A stretch of DNA of 64,000 nt from Bacteroidota bacterium (GCA_016868785.1 VGFS01000002.1:1-64000), one strand, 5' to 3'. Positions 7,963 to 17,365 are shown, numbered from the stretch's first letter. Translations and numbers: made by a program. The notes: generated by a model not told the origin, from the sequence alone.

Positions 7963-9207
7963 GTGCATTTATACAACAAATTCTTGCTGAAGAACGGCCT
8001 CAGGGTCATTCATTTGCAAGACAATACACGGACCACCGTTGTTCTAAACACCCTTTACAATGTTGGGGCTCGCGACGAGGTTTCGTCCAAAACGGGTTTT
8101 GCACATTTGTTTGAGCATCTAATGTTTGCAGGCAGCGAGAATGTGCCTGTTTTCGACAAAGAGGTTGAGGAGGCGGGTGGACAAAACAATGCTTTCACAA
8201 ACAATGAATTTACCAATTACTATTTGGTCATGCCCTCTGAAAACGTGGAAACTGCCTTTTGGCTCGAGAGTGACCGGATGAGGGCATTAACGATTGATGA
8301 AAAATCATTGTCTGTACAACGGGGTGTGGTTGTTGAGGAGTTTAAACAGCGCTGTTTCAACGCCCCATTCGGAATGTTGTGGCATCACATTCGTTCCGTG
8401 GTTTACCAAAACAGCCCGTATCGGTGGCCAACGATTGGGTTGGATATTAAGCACATTGAAGACGCGGTGCTTGAAGACGTTCAATATTTTTACAACAAAT
8501 TTTATTCCCCACAAAACGCTGTAATTTCGGTGGTGGGTAACATTGATTTACAGCAAACACAAGCACTTGCGGAGAAGTGGTTTGGCGACATCCACAAAGC
8601 AGGAGAGGCAAATAAAAACCATTATGAAACCGATGCTGAAATTACTGAAAGACGGTTTTTCGAAACAGAGGATTTAAGTCCAAATCCCGCTGTATTTTTG
8701 GTATGGAGAGGTCCATCTTTCTCACACCCCACATCCATTTCGTTGGAACTGTTTGCAGAAATGCTGGGTGGTTCAGACGTTTCCCCTTTACAACTAAAAT
8801 TGGTTAAAGAAACGCAGCAGCTAAATGCTGCCGAGTGTTTTTACTTGCGCGGCTTGGGAGAGGGTTTGTTTGTGATATATGGCATTCTCAATGATGGTGT
8901 AACGCATCAACAGGGAGAAGCCGCTTTGTTGGCTGTGTTACAGAGCGAAATTGGCAGGGGTGCGGAGCTTGAACGAATTTATCAAGGCGTAAAAAACAGG
9001 TATGCTACCCAGTTGCTGTTCGAGGCTACGCAGCCCATGCAATTGGCTCAGCGACTTTGTTATTTTGAGAATGCTGGATCGCTGGACGATATCAACCGTG
9101 AAAACGAAATCATAGAAAACATCTATTTAAGCGATGTATTATCGGTTGCCGAGAAAACACTTAACCACAACATTGTGTCTGTCATTAACTACCACCCAAA
9201 ATCATGA
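7963..9207 (+). CDS. M16 family zinc metallopeptidase, catalytic subunit
   Basis: This 414-residue pitrilysin/processing-peptidase-like protein has the inverted zinc motif HLFEH at residues 48-52, in the context GFAHLFEHLMFAGSENV. The distal metal ligand region VVVEEFKQR follows about 75 residues later. No signal peptide is seen, so the pair is likely cytoplasmic or periplasm-independent. The GTG start at 7963 is supported by the -7 box 4 nt before it. It overlaps the second M16 gene by 4 nt (ATGA), so the two are translated together and should form a heterodimer like mitochondrial MPP. The substrate is unknown, probably peptides. Confidence 0.9.
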   Translation: MHLYNKFLLKNGLRVIHLQDNTRTTVVLNTLYNVGARDEVSSKTGFAHLFEHLMFAGSENVPVFDKEVEEAGGQNNAFTNNEFTNYYLVMPSENVETAFWLESDRMRALTIDEKSLSVQRGVVVEEFKQRCFNAPFGMLWHHIRSVVYQNSPYRWPTIGLDIKHIEDAVLEDVQYFYNKFYSPQNAVISVVGNIDLQQTQALAEKWFGDIHKAGEANKNHYETDAEITERRFFETEDLSPNPAVFLVWRGPSFSHPTSISLELFAEMLGGSDVSPLQLKLVKETQQLNAAECFYLRGLGEGLFVIYGILNDGVTHQQGEAALLAVLQSEIGRGAELERIYQGVKNRYATQLLFEATQPMQLAQRLCYFENAGSLDDINRENEIIENIYLSDVLSVAEKTLNHNIVSVINYHPKS

Positions 9208-10493
9208 GCCTCCTTAGAAATCGACCCGAAACGCAGACCATTCAAACCTTTGAGGTGCCTGAAAGTCGAGGCATCACATTGGCCTCGGGACATCAACTTC
9301 ACCTTTCTACCCCTTGTTCTATTGGGGTTGTGCGGGTTGAATTGTTTTGGGCTTCCGGTTCATTTCATCAGTCAAAACCTTATGTGGCAGGATTGGCCAA
9401 TGATTTGATGTTTTCGGGGAACGAAAATCGCAGCGAGTATGAAGTCATAGAATACCTAGACTATTTGGGGGCAACTCATCGCACAGAGTGTGGACATTTG
9501 GGTTCTTTGGTGGTGTTGCGGGCGAGCAAGAAAAACATTTTGGAGGCATTCAAGTGGTCCATTGAAAACATCGAACAGGCCAGCTACCCAGGCCGTGAAT
9601 TGGAATCGGCCAAAATGGTTAGGTACGCCTCATTGGAGCGACAGCAAAAAACCCCTAAGTATTGGTCAAGCCGAATCGCTCTTGAAACCCTTTACGGGCG
9701 CGACAACACTTTGGGTATTCATGGAAATCCGGAGGACTACGAAAACATCCACCGTACAGATTTACAGCAATTTAAATCTGAACACTACAGCATGGATCGT
9801 TTGATGTTGTTTGTTTCTGGCGATGTGGACGATGCTTTGTTGGATGATTTTTCTACTATTTTGTCGAACTATCCAGGACGGATCATAGCAATTGAGCAAC
9901 ACGAATTCACCGGAACACCCGGAAAATCGAAGGAAGCCATATACCATCGGGTTGAAGGAACGAGTCAGGTGAATGTGAATTTGGGCCGGCATGTGAAGCC
10001 CGCAAATCAGCGTGAGCGATTTGGATTAACCTTGTTAAATTTGGTTTTAGGTGGATATTTTGGTTCTCGGTTGATGCAAATTTTGCGGGAGGAGAAGGGA
10101 TTCACCTATGGCATTGGATCTTACTTCAAACCGGCGTTCAACGATTTTACTTGGACTATTTCGGGGGATTTAAAAAGCGAAAACAGTGTTGAATCGTTGG
10201 CTGTTATTCACGAAATATTCACGGATTTGAAGTCTAATTTACTTTCTGATAACGAGTTAACAAAAATCAAGCAGTATTATTCAGGTCAATTTCGCGGAGG
10301 GTTCGACGGTCCGTTTGCGATGGGCGGAAAATATCAGCATGCCATGTATCGGGGATTAACCATGGACTATTACTCAACCGTACTTCCTGGCATTTGGGCG
10401 GTAACCTCGGAAGAGATTATGGTATTGGCCAACAATTATTTAGATCCGGAATCGTTTATACATGTACTTTCGGGTGATACCGATAAAACTTAA
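9204..10493 (+). CDS. M16 family peptidase-like protein, non-catalytic partner
   Basis: The 429-residue protein has the M16 fold, but the place of the HxxEH motif reads AGLANDLMFSGNEN, so the zinc ligands are lost. The C-terminal R/Y substrate-handling region is kept (GGYFGSRLMQILREEKGFTYGIG), which is the typical division of labour in alpha/beta M16 pairs. Its start overlaps the catalytic gene stop by 4 nt, and ATG 9204 is the only sensible start. It should bind peptide and complete the chamber of the heterodimer. Confidence 0.9.
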   Translation: MSLLRNRPETQTIQTFEVPESRGITLASGHQLHLSTPCSIGVVRVELFWASGSFHQSKPYVAGLANDLMFSGNENRSEYEVIEYLDYLGATHRTECGHLGSLVVLRASKKNILEAFKWSIENIEQASYPGRELESAKMVRYASLERQQKTPKYWSSRIALETLYGRDNTLGIHGNPEDYENIHRTDLQQFKSEHYSMDRLMLFVSGDVDDALLDDFSTILSNYPGRIIAIEQHEFTGTPGKSKEAIYHRVEGTSQVNVNLGRHVKPANQRERFGLTLLNLVLGGYFGSRLMQILREEKGFTYGIGSYFKPAFNDFTWTISGDLKSENSVESLAVIHEIFTDLKSNLLSDNELTKIKQYYSGQFRGGFDGPFAMGGKYQHAMYRGLTMDYYSTVLPGIWAVTSEEIMVLANNYLDPESFIHVLSGDTDKT

Positions 10494-10501
10494 TACAGAT
10501 C

Positions 10502-12271
10502 TTGGTGGTGTTTCAACGGAATATCTGGTTTTGCTTGTTTTTGATTTTGACATCAAAACTATGTGCCGTTGTCGTACCCGCCACAATTTACAGGGCGTGT
10601 TTGGACAGGCCCACTTTCACATTAACGGTAAGTTTATCACCCCCGTCTGACGCATGTGGCAGTTTTGCCTATCACCGCTTGTACGGCAGGGAAGATGCAA
10701 TTTCACCCTGGAAATTATTGAAACAAGTGTCGCTGTTGAACATATTTAGCATCAGCACCACGTTGCCGAACACCAAGGCTTGGGAGGTTTATGTTTCTAC
10801 CTCTTTTGCATGCAATGGAACAGACACATTGGTTTCCAATCATGTGTTTATTGACAACAAGGCGCCCTCACAATTCGAACCCGATAGCATCTCTGTTGAG
10901 TTTTCAAGTCAGAAGGTTATTGCCGGGTGGAGAAAACCCTTAGACCCCGATATTTTGGGTTACAGTTTATTCAAACTTGTGGGCGGAGGTAACGCGTTGA
11001 TTAAGGATACATTTTCTACATTTTACCGATTCGACACCACTGTTTTCAATCCAAAAAATGGCAACAACTCATTTTCAATTGCTGCTTTTGATAGTTGTTT
11101 AAATGGAGGTCTACTAAGTAATTATCATTCGCCTATTAAACTTTTGGTATCGAAAGATGCCAAGTTTTGGTGCGCGAAAAAGTCGTTGCTCACCTTCACC
11201 AAATACGTGGGGTGGACAGCTTCAAAATACGCGGTTTGGAGACTTTGTATCACCGACAATCAATGGTCGTTTCTGGGTGACATAATGGCGGATTTGGTCA
11301 ACAACCCTTCAACCTACAGTTTCATTGATGCAACATACGAGCTGAACAAAGTCTACGTTTACATCGTTCGTGCACACAAGCAAGGCGCCAACGTTACGAG
11401 TACTTCCAACCGCATTGTGGTTGACTACACTTCAACAGCCAACACTATACCCATCACTTTGATCAGTGGTGTGAGCGTCATTGGGAATGACCTTGTTCGT
11501 TTGGATGCGGTTTGGACAAAAGACGGTCCCTCCTCTACCCTTGCCGTAGAAAAATACGCAGGTGGCGCCTGGGTGAACATCCAAAACAGCTCTACCGCTG
11601 GCAATGTTTCACACAAAGACACCAGCACAAAGACACAGCAAGATGTTGGAGAATATCGCCTCATACGAACCAATGATTGCGGCATTAAAGACGACACCTC
11701 ATTTTCACACAAAACAATATTACTTGCTGAAAATCAACGTGTTATGAGTTGGAATAGCCATGTTGGTTGGACAAATTCATCGCTTACAACAGACTTTGAT
11801 TATCACCTGGAAGTAAAAACCGGTTTCACGTGGAACCCACTATATTCTGGCAAAGGAAGTTCCTTTATTCTACCCACCAACCTCTACGGGTGGCAGACTT
11901 TTCGTGTCAAAATTTTTAGTACTGATGGCGTCTTACCGATAAACTATGAATTGTATTCGAATGAAAAATTGGTTTACTTGGGATTCGACAGCAGTCAATT
12001 TGATACCACACTCGTACCCAGTGCTTTTAATCCGTTTGGAATCAACCGGGTCTTTAAAATTTCCAACCCTGCCATTTCTCTTGGAGAATCTACCCTCACC
12101 ATTTTCAATCGCTGGGGTGAAATCCTATTTCAGGGGGATGCGCTTGTTGGTTGGGGTGGTACAGACAAGTCTGGGGACATAGTTCCACAAGGAACGTATG
12201 TCTATCTCGTTCAAGCTTCTTACCGAAACAAAAAAACAAGACACTCTGGAACACTGTTACTCATCCAATGA
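10502..12271 (+). CDS. secreted protein with T9SS type B (gliding-motility-associated) C-terminal domain
   Basis: The 589-residue protein opens with a hydrophobic signal (IWFCLFLILTSKLCAVVVPA). It then contains fibronectin-III-like beta modules of low similarity and ends with a CHU_C-type domain (LTIFNRWGEILFQGD, then WGGTDKSGDIVPQGTYVYLV). That domain is the recognised type IX secretion type B signal, so the protein should be exported across the outer membrane. Starts TTG 10502, GTG 10505 and GTG 10508 are all possible. The gap to the M16 gene is only 8 nt. The mature function is unknown. A parS-like sequence lies within the gene at 11822-11837. Confidence 0.75.
   Translation: MVVFQRNIWFCLFLILTSKLCAVVVPATIYRACLDRPTFTLTVSLSPPSDACGSFAYHRLYGREDAISPWKLLKQVSLLNIFSISTTLPNTKAWEVYVSTSFACNGTDTLVSNHVFIDNKAPSQFEPDSISVEFSSQKVIAGWRKPLDPDILGYSLFKLVGGGNALIKDTFSTFYRFDTTVFNPKNGNNSFSIAAFDSCLNGGLLSNYHSPIKLLVSKDAKFWCAKKSLLTFTKYVGWTASKYAVWRLCITDNQWSFLGDIMADLVNNPSTYSFIDATYELNKVYVYIVRAHKQGANVTSTSNRIVVDYTSTANTIPITLISGVSVIGNDLVRLDAVWTKDGPSSTLAVEKYAGGAWVNIQNSSTAGNVSHKDTSTKTQQDVGEYRLIRTNDCGIKDDTSFSHKTILLAENQRVMSWNSHVGWTNSSLTTDFDYHLEVKTGFTWNPLYSGKGSSFILPTNLYGWQTFRVKIFSTDGVLPINYELYSNEKLVYLGFDSSQFDTTLVPSAFNPFGINRVFKISNPAISLGESTLTIFNRWGEILFQGDALVGWGGTDKSGDIVPQGTYVYLVQASYRNKKTRHSGTLLLIQ
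11822..11837. other. degenerate parS-like palindrome inside a CDS
   Basis: GGTTTCACGTGGAACC differs by one base from the perfect palindrome at 15963-15978. It lies inside the T9SS protein gene, about 0.9 kb left of the next parS-like site. ParB tolerates single mismatches, but the codons could also explain it. Confidence 0.4.
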
Positions 12272-12702
12272 ACGCCATTCAATTTTTAGGAAAATCACGG
12301 TTTTTGGATCAGAAAACCAGAAACAACTTAAGATCTTTGCTTCACAGGGTAGCAAAAAACAAGGGCTGGAAAATCAACCAACTCACCTATGTCGTTGTTG
12401 ATGATGAGCACTTGCTTTCAATTAATGTAGAGCACTTACAACACAACACATACACAGACATCATCACTTTTGATTTGTCTGACGGCCAATCCAAAGGGGT
12501 GGATGGTGAGATTTATATTTCTATTGATCGTGTGAAAGAAAATGCCATTATTCATCATCAGAGCGTAGAAATGGAATTGGTGAGGGTGGTTTCTCATGGC
12601 TTGTTACATCTCTTGGGATTTAAGGATAAATCACCAAACCAAGCAAAAGAAATGAGACAAGAAGAAGAGGCTTGCTTATCTTTGTGGTCCTCTTTGAACT
12701 AG
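12268..12702 (+). CDS. ybeY: endoribonuclease YbeY
   Basis: YbeY is a zinc endoribonuclease needed for 16S rRNA 3' maturation and ribosome quality control. ATG 12268 overlaps the previous stop by 4 nt and gives 144 residues, the normal length. The frame is open further upstream, but that extension has no family similarity. The motifs are NTYTDIITFDL and the metal-binding segment SHGLLHLLGFKDKSP. The family usually reads HGxLHLxGxDH, so the third ligand here appears shifted or changed (KDKSP). The gene precedes mnmG by 24 nt, with a parS-like palindrome between them. Confidence 0.88.
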   Translation: MNAIQFLGKSRFLDQKTRNNLRSLLHRVAKNKGWKINQLTYVVVDDEHLLSINVEHLQHNTYTDIITFDLSDGQSKGVDGEIYISIDRVKENAIIHHQSVEMELVRVVSHGLLHLLGFKDKSPNQAKEMRQEEEACLSLWSSLN

Positions 12703-12718
12703 CGTTTCACGTGAAACG
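12703..12718. other. parS-like site (ParB-binding palindrome)
   Basis: CGTTTCACGTGAAACG is a perfect 16-bp palindrome with the 14-bp core GTTTCACGTGAAAC of the bacterial parS consensus. It fills the ybeY-mnmG gap. ParB binding here would mark the origin-proximal region for chromosome segregation. Confidence 0.8.
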
Positions 12719-12726
12719 AAATCAAC

Positions 12727-14586
12727 ATGACTACTAGATATGATGTGATTGTTGTAGGCGCCGGCCATGCTGGTTGCGAAGCTACTCACGCAGCAGCTAC
12801 CATGGGTTGTTCTGTTTTGTTGGTAACCATGAATATGGAAACCATTGCTAAGATGAGTTGTAACCCAGCAATGGGTGGTGTTGCAAAGGGACAAATCGTC
12901 CGCGAAATAGATGCGCTTGGTGGCATGTCGGGCATCATCACCGACAAGACCATGATACAGTTTCGGATGTTAAACCGAAGTAAGGGTGTTGCCATGTGGA
13001 GTCCGCGGGCCCAAAGCGATCGTTGGCGTTTTGCTGTAGAATGGCGATTAGCCTTGGAGGGCAACCCCAATGTAGACTTTTTTCAAGACAGTGTAAAGTC
13101 TTTAATCATTGATAATCAATTGGTTAGGGGTGTAATTACCACCATGGGTATGGTTTTCGAAGCTGAAACCGTTGTACTAACAACGGGAACATTTCTGAAT
13201 GGTTTGATTCACATTGGGCGCAAAAATTTCGGGGGTGGCAGAATGGGCGAACATGCTTCTGGAGGTATTACAGAGCAATTGGTAGACGCTGGTTTCACCA
13301 CGGGTAGAATGAAGACCGGCACGCCACCACGTGTTGATGGCAGGTCGTTGGATTACAGCAAAATGGAGGAGCAACCCGGAGATGACGGACCTTTCAAGTT
13401 TAGTTATTCAAGTGTTACCCAACCCCTATCCACACAACGCAGTTGCTACATCACCCACACCAACGAAGCTGTGCACGACGTTTTAAGGGAAGGGTTTATA
13501 GACAGCCCCATGTATAATGGCAGCATCACGGGTCTTGGTCCCAGATACTGTCCGAGTATTGAAGATAAAATCAACCGCTTTGCTGAGAGGAACCGACATC
13601 AAATCTTCGTAGAACCCGAAGGGTGGAATACAGTTGAGGTCTATGTCAATGGTTTTAGCACATCGTTGCCTGATGATGTCCAACTCCGGGCTTTGAGGCT
13701 GATCCCTGGTTTTGAAAATGCCAAGATTTTCCGTCCGGGTTATGCCATAGAGTACGACTTCTTCCAACCCACGCAATTGAACAACACATTAGAAACCAAA
13801 CCTTTGCGCGGTTTATACTTTGCGGGGCAAATTAACGGAACCACAGGCTATGAAGAGGCGGCATGCCAAGGATTGATGGCTGGAATCAACGCGGCACTTC
13901 GTGTTCAGGGGAAAGATTGTTTTGTTTTGGGTAGGCACGAGGCATACATTGGTGTTTTGATCGATGACTTGATCAACAAGGGAACCGAGGAGCCTTATCG
14001 CATGTTTACATCGCGGGCCGAATACCGTATATCGCTACGGCAGGACAATGCCGATGAGCGTCTTACGCCAAAGGCTTTTGAAATCGGCCTTGCCTCGCAA
14101 GGGCGATTGGATGCTCTTCACCAAATCAACCAGGAGGCCGATGAAATCATAGATTTTCTGAGCAAAACCAACATCACACCTAAAGAGGTAACCGATTTCT
14201 TACCTGCTGATGTGGCAGCGATCAGCGAAAAACAACGCGCAAACAAACTATTATTGCGTCCGCAAATTGAACTCGACCACCTATTGGCGATTCCACACAT
14301 TGGAGAGGCGTTGAGTTCCTATCCTTTGTTGGCTAGGGAGCGCGCCAGTATTTCCATCAAATACAAAACATATATCGACAAAGAAATTGAGTTGGCTGAT
14401 AAGATGCACCGCCTGGAAGACATCATGATTCCTGCGAATTTCGACTATATGAAACTAAACAGTATCAGCATGGAGGCCAGGGAAAAACTAACGAAAATAC
14501 AACCACAGACGCTCGGACAAGCAAGTAGAATTAGTGGTGTAAACCCCGCGGATATTCAGGTATTATTGGTTTATTTTGGCCGTTGA
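12727..14586 (+). CDS. mnmG: tRNA uridine-5-carboxymethylaminomethyl modification enzyme MnmG (GidA)
   Basis: MnmG, with MnmE, installs the cmnm5 group on U34 of several tRNAs using FAD and folate. The dinucleotide-binding motif VVGAGHAGCEA is at residues 8-18. The conserved CNPAMGGVAKGQIVREIDALGG, FGGGRMGEHA and YFAGQINGTTGYEEAACQGL blocks are also present, the first and third split around the FAD site. The 619-residue length is standard. In many bacteria mnmG lies beside the replication origin, which fits the parS-like site directly before it. The last bases overlap the frame of the next gene. Confidence 0.97.
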   Translation: MTTRYDVIVVGAGHAGCEATHAAATMGCSVLLVTMNMETIAKMSCNPAMGGVAKGQIVREIDALGGMSGIITDKTMIQFRMLNRSKGVAMWSPRAQSDRWRFAVEWRLALEGNPNVDFFQDSVKSLIIDNQLVRGVITTMGMVFEAETVVLTTGTFLNGLIHIGRKNFGGGRMGEHASGGITEQLVDAGFTTGRMKTGTPPRVDGRSLDYSKMEEQPGDDGPFKFSYSSVTQPLSTQRSCYITHTNEAVHDVLREGFIDSPMYNGSITGLGPRYCPSIEDKINRFAERNRHQIFVEPEGWNTVEVYVNGFSTSLPDDVQLRALRLIPGFENAKIFRPGYAIEYDFFQPTQLNNTLETKPLRGLYFAGQINGTTGYEEAACQGLMAGINAALRVQGKDCFVLGRHEAYIGVLIDDLINKGTEEPYRMFTSRAEYRISLRQDNADERLTPKAFEIGLASQGRLDALHQINQEADEIIDFLSKTNITPKEVTDFLPADVAAISEKQRANKLLLRPQIELDHLLAIPHIGEALSSYPLLARERASISIKYKTYIDKEIELADKMHRLEDIMIPANFDYMKLNSISMEAREKLTKIQPQTLGQASRISGVNPADIQVLLVYFGR

Positions 14587-14590
14587 TAGA

Positions 14591-15958
14591 ATGAAAGAGA
14601 CCCCAACTTTATCAAAGCTCACCCATCTCACCAACATGGGGTTGGGATTGTGTGTAGCATTAGCTGCGCTCTTTCAGTCCTGTGCCAACCCAGTACCTCC
14701 CTCTGGGGGCGATAAAGATACTTCAGCACCCATTTTGTTGTCGGTAGAAAATGCTCTTAAGTCGGACAGAAACCAAATTACCCTACAATTCGATGAAAAC
14801 ATCACCACGGTAGGTACTTTGGTTTATTCACCCAAAATTAAAACATCAAACACACCCAGCGCAAGCACGGTAAAAACCCAAAGAAATACAATCCGTGTTG
14901 ATGTTCCAGCCATCACCAATTGTGTCTATTTAGACAATTGGGTGGTAGATTTCAACGAGAAAAATCCGCTCAAAAACAGTTCCCTACTTTTGAATGGTGA
15001 TAGCGGTGAGGTTATCATAAAAATCAAAACTAGCAACTCAACAAAATCCAAATTTGGGGTATACATTTTCCGGGACTCTTTGATTTACTATCCTAAATCA
15101 AACAAAAACAATATATACCACTTTCAAGGTTTGCCATCGGGTATTTATGAAACTGTCATTATAGAAAACGACAACAATCAAAAGATCGAAAACAACGAAT
15201 CATACAACATTTTCTTCAGCGTAAACAGGCCCAATGATACCTTGTTTGTGTCTTTATATCCACCCAAGAAAACCTATAAATCGGCCTATCTTCTTTCAGA
15301 AACCAAATACCCCTATTGTTTGATTGGTTCACCCATTTCCCACGAATGGCTATCATTGACAGACTCGCTAAAACTAAAACAAGACACCCTACTTTTTTCA
15401 GGCACAATATCAAAGCGAGTGCAAACGGATTTGAGTATTGATTCTTTCATTACTTCTAACCGCATCATTAATCAAGCAGAAAAAAAACTATATGGGGTAT
15501 TAGACAAAGATACACTCACCAGCAGGCTGGGTTTATACGGTTTTAATACTTCAAATTACTCATCCATTTACCATACTTCGCAGGATGATACTGTGAAACA
15601 CTCATTTATTGCACTGAGTAAAAACACAATTCAAAACAATACAGATTCTACGGTTTACATAAGGGTATTTAATAATCAAATCAATTACATCCTTATACTC
15701 GGCAAACTACAACAAACACAAATCATCCTTCCAGAGGGTTCATATAGTTGGGTTTCTTGGATCCATTCAAACCAGGAAAACGATGATCTATCACAACCTT
15801 TAAATATTGATGGTTCAGATTTATTTGTGAGCGAAATTAACATGCAACAAGAGAGTTTTTATTCCTCACTAAAACCATGGATTGTGAAAAAGAACCTCGA
15901 GAATACGTTAATATTACCAGAATTGAGTTTGTATAATACTGGAATAACAACAAAATAA
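14591..15958 (+). CDS. Ig-like (Big_5) domain lipoprotein
   Basis: The N-terminus (hydrophobic stretch, then LFQSC with Cys31 from ATG 14591) is a lipoprotein signal. It continues NPVPPSGGDKDTSAP, a hallmark of a conserved Bacteroidota lipoprotein family with an N-terminal SbsA-like Ig domain. The remaining 350 residues are beta-rich, Ser/Thr/Asn-rich and unrecognised. I prefer ATG 14591 to the TTG at 14576, which lies inside mnmG. The 455-residue length is on the short side for the family. The coding strand is strongly C-rich here, unlike the genes to the right of 16 kb. Function is unknown; it should be anchored in the outer or inner membrane facing the periplasm. Confidence 0.75.
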   Translation: MKETPTLSKLTHLTNMGLGLCVALAALFQSCANPVPPSGGDKDTSAPILLSVENALKSDRNQITLQFDENITTVGTLVYSPKIKTSNTPSASTVKTQRNTIRVDVPAITNCVYLDNWVVDFNEKNPLKNSSLLLNGDSGEVIIKIKTSNSTKSKFGVYIFRDSLIYYPKSNKNNIYHFQGLPSGIYETVIIENDNNQKIENNESYNIFFSVNRPNDTLFVSLYPPKKTYKSAYLLSETKYPYCLIGSPISHEWLSLTDSLKLKQDTLLFSGTISKRVQTDLSIDSFITSNRIINQAEKKLYGVLDKDTLTSRLGLYGFNTSNYSSIYHTSQDDTVKHSFIALSKNTIQNNTDSTVYIRVFNNQINYILILGKLQQTQIILPEGSYSWVSWIHSNQENDDLSQPLNIDGSDLFVSEINMQQESFYSSLKPWIVKKNLENTLILPELSLYNTGITTK

Positions 15959-16354
15959 TTTTGGTTTCACGTGAAACCCCTCATTTGTAATCTCATCGAA
16001 ATACAAAACTGTTGAAATGTATGAGGTATTCAAGAATATTAGACTCTGTGATTGTGGGTTTTTATTTAAAAATAATGACTTAACCACAGTCATTACTCTA
16101 TTGTTAGAATCTAATATATATCATTATAAATCAATGATTTAAATAAAAAATATTGTGGATGAATGTGTTGGTTGTAAAATTACAAACAGAAATTTTGAGA
16201 GTTATCAGCAAATCCACATAGCTATACTATATACTACGTAATATTCTTTTTTAAATGATTAAATCTTATTACTACTAAGTTTGTGTGGATGAGTTTGAAT
16301 GCTGGTGGAAATAACATCGATGAGAAAACAACGTCAATGGTTTAGATTTGTAAC
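15959..16354. other. probable chromosomal replication origin (oriC) region
   Basis: This 396 nt stretch has no gene and is very AT-rich, with the AT-richest part at about 16110-16152. DnaA-box-like 9-mers (consensus TTWTNCACA) lie at 16080-16088 (TTAACCACA), 16154-16162 and 16284-16292 (both TCATCCACA on the minus strand), with a weaker AAATCCACA at 16210-16218. A parS-like palindrome sits at its left end. Hand counts of + strand bases give 23 G to 46 C at 15181-15360, but 44 G to 20 C at 16381-16560, although genes on both sides are on the + strand. That reversal is the signature of a bidirectional origin. No dnaA gene is in the window. Confidence 0.65.
15963..15978. other. parS-like site (ParB-binding palindrome)
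   Basis: GGTTTCACGTGAAACC is a perfect 16-bp palindrome with the same 14-bp core as the site at 12703-12718. It lies 5 nt after the lipoprotein stop, at the left edge of the presumed origin. Confidence 0.8.
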
Positions 16355-17365
16355 ATGGTAGAAAAGATTCAACAAATCCATCAAGAGGTTCTTGCTTACG
16401 TGTTTGATGAAAATCAAAAGGCTGAGCAATTTCGTTTGGCTTACCTATCAAAAAAAGGAATCATTACTGAGTTGTTTGAAGTGTTTAAGACTTGTTCAGT
16501 TGAAGAGAAGAAGTCGTTGGGAAGTGTGTTGAATCAATTAAAGAGAGAAGTTGAATCCAAATATCAAGAGCAAAAAGAAAAGGAAGAAGCCCTGAGTGAT
16601 CAGCAGCATAACGCCGAAGATGTTACTTTACCTGTTTATCAATTCCAATCGGGTGCGTTGCATCCTTTGAGAATTGTAGAAGATCGGTTATTGGAGATTT
16701 TCTATTCATTGGGATTTGATGTGTCTGAAGGACCTGAGATTGAGGATGATTATCACAACTTTGGGGCCTTAAATTTCGCGGAGGATCATCCAGCCAGGGA
16801 TATGCAGGATACCTTTTTTATTTCTGGACATGTATTAAGGACTCATACGAGCTCGGTACAAATCAGGGAGATGGAAAAGGGAAATTTCCCTTTGCGTTTG
16901 GTTATGCCTGGACGGGTTTACCGCAACGAAGCTGTAAGTGCCAGAAGTAATTGTTTTTTCCATCAGATAGAAGGGTTGTACATTGATAAAGGGGTGAGTT
17001 TTGCGGATTTAAAGCAGACTTTATACTATTTCGTACAGCAGTTTTTCGGTGAAGGCACTAAGGTTCGTTTTAGGTCGAGCTATTTTCCATTTACTGAGCC
17101 CAGCGCTGAAATGGATATTTGGGCAGGTTTGGATACAGAAGAAAATCGTCGTTTAACCAAAGGCACCGGCTGGTTGGAAGTATTGGGTTGCGGCATGGTT
17201 CATCCCAATGTTTTAAAATCTTGTAACATTGACCCGGAGGAATGTTCAGGATTTGCTTTTGGTATGGGTATCGATCGTATCACAATGTTGAAGTATGGGA
17301 TTGCCGATATCCGTGATTTCTTTGTGAACGATGTTCGCATGTTAAAACAATTTGCTGGTATTTAA
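16355..17365 (+). CDS. pheS: phenylalanine--tRNA ligase alpha subunit
   Basis: PheS is the catalytic class II subunit of the PheST heterotetramer that charges tRNA-Phe. The N-terminal coiled-coil region leads into HPLRIVEDRLLEIFYSLGF. Motif 2 (GRVYRNEAVSARSNCFFHQ) and motif 3 (GFAFGMGIDRITMLKYGI) follow. The 336-residue length is standard, and ATG 16355 gives the expected start. It is the first gene right of the presumed origin. Its partner pheT is not adjacent but lies 35 kb away, at 51332. Confidence 0.97.
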   Translation: MVEKIQQIHQEVLAYVFDENQKAEQFRLAYLSKKGIITELFEVFKTCSVEEKKSLGSVLNQLKREVESKYQEQKEKEEALSDQQHNAEDVTLPVYQFQSGALHPLRIVEDRLLEIFYSLGFDVSEGPEIEDDYHNFGALNFAEDHPARDMQDTFFISGHVLRTHTSSVQIREMEKGNFPLRLVMPGRVYRNEAVSARSNCFFHQIEGLYIDKGVSFADLKQTLYYFVQQFFGEGTKVRFRSSYFPFTEPSAEMDIWAGLDTEENRRLTKGTGWLEVLGCGMVHPNVLKSCNIDPEECSGFAFGMGIDRITMLKYGIADIRDFFVNDVRMLKQFAGI

